Shown piece after piece: positions 59,014 through 64,000 of a stretch of 64,000 bases of DNA. The notes beneath the pieces are model-generated. The model was not told the origin of the DNA, ran no database searches, and saw only the letters and a list, made by a program, of their open reading frames with translations. The translations under genes were made by a program, and so were the position numbers. The DNA comes from Rhodoligotrophos appendicifer (lineage in GTDB: Bacteria; Pseudomonadota; Alphaproteobacteria; Rhizobiales; Im1): assembly GCF_007474605.1 (NCBI RefSeq), contig NZ_VHKL01000005.1, positions 186,001-250,000 of the forward strand, given 5' to 3'. Within the stretch, counting starts at the first letter, position 1. The number at the start of each line of letters is the position of its first letter.

Positions 59014-61322
59014 CCGAGGTGCTGACCTATGTCGAAGTCGATGTCGATTATTGCTCCCTGAGCTATGGCGTCGCCCCTTGTACGGCAGAGGTCGGCGTCA
59101 CGGGCGACGCGAAATGCTTCAACACCCTGGCCACCTGCCAGGACCGGGCGAATTTCGCCAACTCTCCGGTGACGCTGAGGTTCGCCCAGGATGCCGACTT
59201 CCTGCCGCGCGAGATCGACGCGATCCCGTCGCTCATCAGTGTCAACTTCTCGCCGGCGGCGATCTCGCTGGGGGAGAATTTGGGCACGCGCGCCTCGATC
59301 TCGATCGACTTCGGCGATCATCCATGGCCGGACACGGGGCAGGGCTTCGACAAGTATGTTTCCGAGCGGGGCTATGACCCGTTTCGGCAGGGGACATTCT
59401 GGGGAAAGTTCCGTGCGCGGCAGCCCTTCCTGCAGGGGCGGCCGATCCGACTGATCCGGGGTGCTGTCGGACAGAGCCTGGCAGAGATGGAGACGCGTCA
59501 CTTCATCATCGAGAGCTTCACCGGGCCCGATCAGGAGGGGAAATACCGGATCGTCGCGAAAGACGTGCTGAAGCTGGCCGATGCCGATCGCGCCCAGGCG
59601 CCCCTTCTGAGCAACGGCTTCCTGCTGACGTCGATCGACGCCGACGATATGGCGATCACCCTGACGCCCTCGGGTGTGGGCAATGCTGAATATCCGGCAT
59701 CCGGCTATGCGGCGATCGGGGGCAGCGAGATCGTCACCTATACCCGCACCGGGGATGCGGTGACCATCACGGCGCGCGCGCAGCTGAACACGCTGGCCCA
59801 GGAGCATGATGGCGGCGATCGCTTCCAGGTGGTCCTGCGCTATGTGGCGGAGGATCCAGCCGAGATCATCAGCGACCTGCTGCAGACCTATGCGTCGGTG
59901 CCGAGCGGCTACATCCCGCTTGCCGACTGGCAGACGGAGACCGCCACCTATCTGCAGCGGGTCTATTCGGCCGATATCGCTGAGCCCACGGGGGTGGACA
60001 AGCTCGTCTCCGAGCTGGTGGAGCAGGCGGCTTTGGCGCTCTGGTGGGATGACATCAATGCCAAGATCAAGTTTCAGGTGCTGCGGGCGATTCCGACGTC
60101 AGCCACCCGCTTTGATGAGGAAAATGTGCTGGCCGGTAGCTTCGGTTTCGCCGAGCAACCTGCCAAACGGCTTTCGCAGATCTGGACCTATTTTGGGCAG
60201 ATCAACCCGCTGCTGCGACAGACGGATCCGAACAATTATCGTTCCGTCGCCGCAACGATCGACGCAGAGGCAGAGGCGGATTATGGCTCACCGGCCATCC
60301 GGAAAATCTACTCACGATGGATCCCGCAATTCGGGCGGTCCATCGCCCTGCGGCAGAACGATATTCAGCTCGGCCGCTTCCGTGATCCGCCGCGCAAGTT
60401 CAATTTTTCAGTCATGCGCTTCGGTCCTCAGGGCATCATTCTCGGCGGCGGCTATCGGGTCTCGTCGTGGAATATGCAGGACGCTTCCGGCGTCCAGATC
60501 GACGCGCCGATCCAGATCACGCGACTGAGCCCGGGGCCGGCTTCCTTCGACGTCGATGCGGAGGAAGTGCTGTTCACCCATTTCGACCCTGACGATCTGA
60601 ACAACCGCTTCATCATCGTCGATGGCAACACGCTGAATTTCAACCTGCGCACGGTGCATGACACGCTGTATCCGGAGATCACGGCGGGGCAGAACCTGAC
60701 CTGCATCGTCGAGACCGGTGTCATCGTCGGCGGGTCGGGCGCTGGGAACAAGGCGTTCGACGTCGGGTCCTGGCCCGCCGATATCAACCTCTTCCTGATC
60801 GTCCGAGGGCGCATCCAAGGATGCGGCGGGCGCGGTGCTGACACGGAGGACGGGGAGAACCCGGCAGCGGCCGGTTCGCCTGGCGGGATTGCTCTCTACA
60901 CCCGCTATGACATCGAACTGGACGTGGACGAGGGGGAAATCTTCGGCGGTGCCGGTGGCGGCGGTGGCGGAGGCATGACCTTTGACGAACCGGGATCGCG
61001 CGCTGGCGGTGCCGGCAGCGGTGGCGCCGGTTATCTTCCCGGCGCAGGAGGGTCGGTCACCTCCTCTGCAGGCGGCTCGGTGCCGGGTGTCGCGGGAACG
61101 ACGGAGGCCGGCGGCGTGAGCTCCACACCAAGTGGCGCCCGCGGCAAAGGTGGCAATGGGGGTGGGCCTGGTCTCGCGGGCCAGGCCGGGGCGAATGGCG
61201 GCAGCCTCGGGTTGCCCACCACGGGCGGCGCCGGTGGTGCTGCGGGCGCGGCGATCGACGGGATCAGTTACGTCACCGTTTCAGAGGGGCCCGGCGACAT
61301 CCGCGGATCCCAGATCAACTAG
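59010..61322 (+). CDS. tail hub/tip protein with C-terminal glycine-rich segment
   Basis: 770 residues. The first 560 are a tail hub-like protein: DFLPREIDAIPSLISVNFSP, LGTRASISIDFGDHPWPDTG, ETRHFIIESFTGPDQEGKYR and VDKLVSELVEQAALALWWDD. Five cysteines are near the N-terminus (YCSLSYG, PCTAEV, CFNTLATC). About residues 620-745 are Gly-rich (GGAGGGGGGG, GGAGSGGAGYLPGAGG), a feature of adhesin tips. The join of the hub to a glycine domain suggests host binding. Confidence 0.75.
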   Translation: MTEVLTYVEVDVDYCSLSYGVAPCTAEVGVTGDAKCFNTLATCQDRANFANSPVTLRFAQDADFLPREIDAIPSLISVNFSPAAISLGENLGTRASISIDFGDHPWPDTGQGFDKYVSERGYDPFRQGTFWGKFRARQPFLQGRPIRLIRGAVGQSLAEMETRHFIIESFTGPDQEGKYRIVAKDVLKLADADRAQAPLLSNGFLLTSIDADDMAITLTPSGVGNAEYPASGYAAIGGSEIVTYTRTGDAVTITARAQLNTLAQEHDGGDRFQVVLRYVAEDPAEIISDLLQTYASVPSGYIPLADWQTETATYLQRVYSADIAEPTGVDKLVSELVEQAALALWWDDINAKIKFQVLRAIPTSATRFDEENVLAGSFGFAEQPAKRLSQIWTYFGQINPLLRQTDPNNYRSVAATIDAEAEADYGSPAIRKIYSRWIPQFGRSIALRQNDIQLGRFRDPPRKFNFSVMRFGPQGIILGGGYRVSSWNMQDASGVQIDAPIQITRLSPGPASFDVDAEEVLFTHFDPDDLNNRFIIVDGNTLNFNLRTVHDTLYPEITAGQNLTCIVETGVIVGGSGAGNKAFDVGSWPADINLFLIVRGRIQGCGGRGADTEDGENPAAAGSPGGIALYTRYDIELDVDEGEIFGGAGGGGGGGMTFDEPGSRAGGAGSGGAGYLPGAGGSVTSSAGGSVPGVAGTTEAGGVSSTPSGARGKGGNGGGPGLAGQAGANGGSLGLPTTGGAGGAAGAAIDGISYVTVSEGPGDIRGSQIN

Positions 61323-61331
61323 GACACAAAC

Positions 61332-61736
61332 ATGGCCCTTGGAGCCTTTCAGCGAACCGTTGTCGACGACGCGGGGAACGTGGTCCCGTCTGCCTCAATC
61401 GAGGTGCGCGACCAGGTGTCGGACAGCATCGTGTCGATCTATTCGGATCGTGACGGGGAGGTTTCCCTCGGCAACCCGTTCACGGCCGACACGGAGGGGT
61501 TCTTCCGGTTCCACGTTGCTGGGGGAGCCTACAAGATCTCGGCGACATCCGGCGCCTTCACGCGGGTCTGGGAATGGGTCGCCATCGGCCTGCTGCAGGA
61601 GCAGGATGAGATCGAGCTGCCGGGGACCGTGGTGCAGAGCGAGGATGTCTCGCAGATCGTCACGCTCACGCAATCGGCTTATGACGCGCTCGATCCTCCG
61701 GACGAGGGCACGCTTTATCTGATTATCGAGGCCTGA
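61332..61736 (+). CDS. tail-tip associated protein with carboxypeptidase-regulatory-like fold
   Basis: 134 residues. FQRTVVDDAGNVVPSASIEV, GNPFTADTEGFFRFHVAGGA and YKISATSGAFTRVWEWVAIG resemble a peptidase-regulatory-like beta sandwich common in phage tail fibres. Location between glycine-rich genes supports a tip role. Confidence 0.65.
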   Translation: MALGAFQRTVVDDAGNVVPSASIEVRDQVSDSIVSIYSDRDGEVSLGNPFTADTEGFFRFHVAGGAYKISATSGAFTRVWEWVAIGLLQEQDEIELPGTVVQSEDVSQIVTLTQSAYDALDPPDEGTLYLIIEA

Positions 61737-61740
61737 TCGC

Positions 61741-62544
61741 ATGGGCTTCGCGGTCGAGGATGTCCCGATCATCACGGCCTATAAAGGCGTGCGAAAGGTG
61801 GCGGCGGGATATTACGGCGAGGACCTGGTGTTCTGGCCGGGGCGGGCCTTCAAGATCTCTCCGGCGGTCTCGGGCAAGGCCCTCTGGGATCTCGACGAGG
61901 ATGGTCCCCTGACGCTCAGCACGGTGGGCAGCTGGGAGATCATCCCCGGGCCAGAGTTCGCCGGGGTCGTCGACATGAACGGGCCTGGTGGCTCCTCCGG
62001 TGGCCTGGGAGCGTCTGCGGCGACCAATGGCGGCGCCGGCAGCGCCACCACCTTCGGAACGCTCTCAGGGGGCCCCGGAGCGCCCTCCAATGGGGCGATT
62101 ACCAACACGGCCACCTCCGGTGGAGCGGGCGGCACGGCGAGCGGTGGTGATACGAACACGGCGGGGTCGGCGGGCACGGCCGGCACGACGAACGGATTCA
62201 GCAACGGCACCGGCGGATCCGGAGGCGCCTCGCCCAATGGTGGCGCGACCCGAACCGGGCCCACGGCCTCCGGCGGCGGCGGAGGAGGGGACAATCAAGC
62301 GGGCATCGCCGGCAATACACCGGGGGGCGGTGCAGCGGGCGGGGCACGGTGGAGCAACGTCTCGTCCGGCACCCGGCGCTATATCGGCGGCGGAGGGGGC
62401 GGCGCGCGCTGCATCAAGACCTATTCGGCTGGAGATCTGCCGATGTCGCCCATCACGATCGTGGTGAGCGACAGCGGTGCCGCGGGAACGGGAGACTATG
62501 CCGCCGGCGCCAAGGGTGCCGCCGGCCGGGTCGTCATCACTTAG
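61741..62544 (+). CDS. glycine-rich putative tail adhesin
   Basis: 267 residues. The first 75 are an attachment domain (VEDVPIITAYKGVRKVAAGY, GEDLVFWPGRAFKI). Residues about 80-250 are dominated by Gly, Ala, Ser and Thr, with patterns such as NGPGGSSGGLGASAATNGGA and GGGAAGGARWSNV. Glycine-rich tips of this kind in other phages form polyglycine-II helix sandwiches with host-range loops. Function inferred from that resemblance. Confidence 0.6.
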   Translation: MGFAVEDVPIITAYKGVRKVAAGYYGEDLVFWPGRAFKISPAVSGKALWDLDEDGPLTLSTVGSWEIIPGPEFAGVVDMNGPGGSSGGLGASAATNGGAGSATTFGTLSGGPGAPSNGAITNTATSGGAGGTASGGDTNTAGSAGTAGTTNGFSNGTGGSGGASPNGGATRTGPTASGGGGGGDNQAGIAGNTPGGGAAGGARWSNVSSGTRRYIGGGGGGARCIKTYSAGDLPMSPITIVVSDSGAAGTGDYAAGAKGAAGRVVIT

Positions 62545-62556
62545 GAGGGTCAGGGC

Positions 62557-62862
62557 ATGGCATCGGTATGGATCACGGAATTTCAGGGGGGCGGGTTCGA
62601 GCCCGGCGGGCGGTTCCTGTCGACGGTCGACCGCACCCGGCCGGTGACGACGCAGAAGAAGACGATCGCCGGGGCGACGAAGAGCGATGCCTTCGCGGCG
62701 ACCACCATTTTCGTCACGCTGACCTGCGACGTCGCCTTCCATGCGCGGTTCGGCGACACCGATGTGGCGGCGACGACGGATGACGAGCCCTATGCTGCCG
62801 GCGAGAAATGCGAGGGTGTGGTGACGCCGGGCGCCTTCGTTTCCGTGATCGCGGCCGTGTGA
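62557..62862 (+). CDS. phage tail-region hypothetical protein
   Basis: 101 residues. WITEFQGGGFEPGGRFLSTV then a predicted beta domain (AATTIFVTLTCDVAFHARFG, EGVVTPGAFVSVIAAV). Short proteins of this type often follow glycine-rich adhesins. Not recognised. Confidence 0.55.
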   Translation: MASVWITEFQGGGFEPGGRFLSTVDRTRPVTTQKKTIAGATKSDAFAATTIFVTLTCDVAFHARFGDTDVAATTDDEPYAAGEKCEGVVTPGAFVSVIAAV

Positions 62863-62908
62863 TCAAGGTCGACGAAGCATCGGGCTCCCCTCCGATCTGA
62901 GGTAAACC

Positions 62909-63232
62909 ATGCAGACTTATGATTGGGAAATCTTCAGGGGTGACAGCCTGCCGAGCCTAGAGTTCGGGCCGAGCTTTGTGGACGAAGAGGGCAATGAGCT
63001 GGCCTTTGCCGATTACGATTGGGCGCTGTCCATCAAGCCACCGCGGGGCGCGAAGATCACGCTCACCGTAGGGGATGGACTTACGATTGATGAAGAGGCC
63101 GATACGCTCACCGCTCGGATGACGGCAGAACAAACAGATGCTTTGCCCCTCGGCGGGCTCACAAAGTGGCAACTCCATTCGTCCGATATCACGCCCTATA
63201 TCGGTTCGATTGTAGTGCTGGAACGGGTGTAG
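62909..63232 (+). CDS. phage tail-region hypothetical protein
   Basis: 107 residues. YDWEIFRGDSLPSLEFGPSF and DYDWALSIKPPRGAKITLTV with TARMTAEQTDALPLGGLTKW resemble BppU-like N-terminal baseplate adaptor domains, a weak match by eye. Confidence 0.55.
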   Translation: MQTYDWEIFRGDSLPSLEFGPSFVDEEGNELAFADYDWALSIKPPRGAKITLTVGDGLTIDEEADTLTARMTAEQTDALPLGGLTKWQLHSSDITPYIGSIVVLERV

Positions 63233-63236
63233 CCTG

Positions 63237-64000
63237 ATGGGTTTGCCAGTAAAAGCAGTCCGGCGGGTGAGCCTGGGGGTTGAGTTCCCATCCTCGGTTC
63301 CGCGCCAAGGATGGGTGCCAGAAGCAGGCGACGTTAAGGCATCGATTGATGCTGACTTTACCCGTGATCGCTACTGGGACGGGGATGCAGCATCATACTC
63401 GTTCGAAAGGTTCATGGCGAGTAATCGACTTCGGGGCTCTTACGCGCGCGCAGGACAGCGCATCGTTCAACGCCGTCAAGGCTGGGTCGTTGTTCCCGCG
63501 AATGACGATGCGAAGCCATATGATGCTTTGGGGCAGCCAAAGGGCTTTCGCGCCGATGCTTCGCGAACCAACAAATGCACGTGCGCAAAGTACAATCTTA
63601 TTGATCTGACCAATCTCACGAAGGGCGGGGATGCCGCGGCGACTCTTTCTGTCGCCAGCAACCCATCCATGATTTCATCTGCCAAATTCGCAAAGGTGGC
63701 GACGAACGGCAAAGTCTACCGCCTGGACAATTCTAGCGGGGCTTTACCGGCCACTGCCAGCAGCGGCGTGTCCGGCAACACCAATAAGCATTCCGTTCGC
63801 GCCTTGGTTGGAGGCGGTTCCGGGACGATCGGATTGTCGAATGCGGCTGGACAGCAGGAATTTGAGGCTGGCGAACCTCGGTTGATTAAACAAGAGAATG
63901 TCACCCCTGATAGTTCAAGCGTGGGGTGGCAGATCCAGGCTAATGCTGGCGAGGTCATCGACTTCTTGTTCTGCGAGATGGTTGAGGTCGTCGCTCTGCC
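63237..64000 (+). CDS. phage tail fibre-like protein, 3' end beyond the window
   Basis: 254 residues visible from ATG 63237, open to the edge. The N-terminal part (VSLGVEFPSSVPRQGWVPEA, FERFMASNRLRGSYARAGQR) is followed by a beta-rich, Ser/Gly/Asn-rich part (NTNKHSVRALVGGGSGTIGL, NAAGQQEFEAGEPRL), as in carbohydrate-binding-type fibre domains. Start overlaps none; GGGTGTAGCCTG precedes it. Family not recognised. Confidence 0.6.
   Translation, partial: MGLPVKAVRRVSLGVEFPSSVPRQGWVPEAGDVKASIDADFTRDRYWDGDAASYSFERFMASNRLRGSYARAGQRIVQRRQGWVVVPANDDAKPYDALGQPKGFRADASRTNKCTCAKYNLIDLTNLTKGGDAAATLSVASNPSMISSAKFAKVATNGKVYRLDNSSGALPATASSGVSGNTNKHSVRALVGGGSGTIGLSNAAGQQEFEAGEPRLIKQENVTPDSSSVGWQIQANAGEVIDFLFCEMVEVVAL

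Larger units (their letters stand above)
31584..64000. mobile_element. temperate siphovirus-type prophage, right end beyond the window
   Basis: Begins at the break in tRNA-Pro beside a tyrosine integrase. Genes follow lambdoid logic: leftward integration operon, repressor region, rightward early operon, replication genes, then terminase, portal, protease, HK97-type capsid, connector, tail tube, chaperones, tape measure and tail tip. No lysis genes and no right attachment site are in the window, so the element continues. Reading frames are open throughout except one methyltransferase, so it looks largely intact. Confidence 0.92.

Noticed and set aside
46411-62544. Head-tail cluster as a gene transfer agent
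   Set aside because: Integrase at a tRNA, SSB, repressor with operators, primase-helicase and HNH gene show a complete temperate phage; the gene order and tail genes differ from GTA clusters, although the chaperone is GTA gp10-like.

Overview
The window is GC-rich DNA from an alphaproteobacterium, most likely of the order Hyphomicrobiales (Rhizobiales). The signs are a divK-pleD cell-cycle pair, the hom-glpX-recJ order, EipB-type (DUF1849) envelope proteins, a class I polyhydroxyalkanoate synthase, BluB, DUF3309 and DUF3572 proteins, and GcrA-type regulators. I cannot name the genus. About half is chromosome (1-31.5 kb). The rest (31.5 kb to the right edge) is a long-tailed temperate prophage whose right end lies outside the window. 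Chromosomal half, left to right: a FemAB-like acyltransferase cut by the left edge, a GDPD phosphodiesterase, a RidA protein and a 2-hydroxyacid dehydrogenase, all leftward; two tandem EipB-family periplasmic proteins; a three-gene set that normally accompanies PQQ-dependent dehydrogenases (zinc metallohydrolase, SoxYZ-like carrier, CXXCW rhodanese); a frame-broken EAL gene; DNA polymerase IV; a ROK kinase, HAD hydrolase and DUF3572 cluster; divK-pleD; phaC; hom-glpX-recJ; small DUF3309 and secreted proteins; LOG protein; a methyltransferase behind bluB; an amidase; a flavodoxin-fold oxidoreductase; tRNA-Glu; glyoxalase I; a sirtuin; a double cold-shock protein; a DUF192 protein; and a large fusion of an AI-2E-type transporter, a B12-binding-like domain and a GAF domain. 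Prophage: the 5' half of a tRNA-Pro(UGG) gene marks the left attachment site next to a tyrosine integrase. A leftward early operon (integrase, excisionase-like protein, SSB, HD hydrolase and several overlapping small genes) starts at a promoter near 36.4 kb. A rightward early operon starts near 37.9 kb (Cro/CII-like regulators, dNTP pyrophosphohydrolase-like, GcrA-like, DNA methyltransferase, primase-polymerase/helicase). An S24-type CI-like repressor lies between them. Both early promoters carry copies of one operator, GTGGGA-N4-TCCCAC, inside the -35/-10 spacer, so the whole lysis-lysogeny switch can be read from sequence. A cluster of GCGAG repeats with an AT-rich stretch follows the helicase and looks like the phage origin. 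After a terminator come HNH-kinase, terminase, portal, ClpP-like protease, HK97 capsid, connector and tail genes in the usual siphovirus order. These include a tail-assembly chaperone whose second part is readable only through a -1 frameshift, and glycine-rich tail-tip proteins. The last gene runs off the right edge. The least explained pieces are a lysogeny-region gene at 36.5-37.2 kb that is visibly richer in A+T, the transporter-B12-GAF fusion, the split tRNA-Pro and the iteron-like origin.
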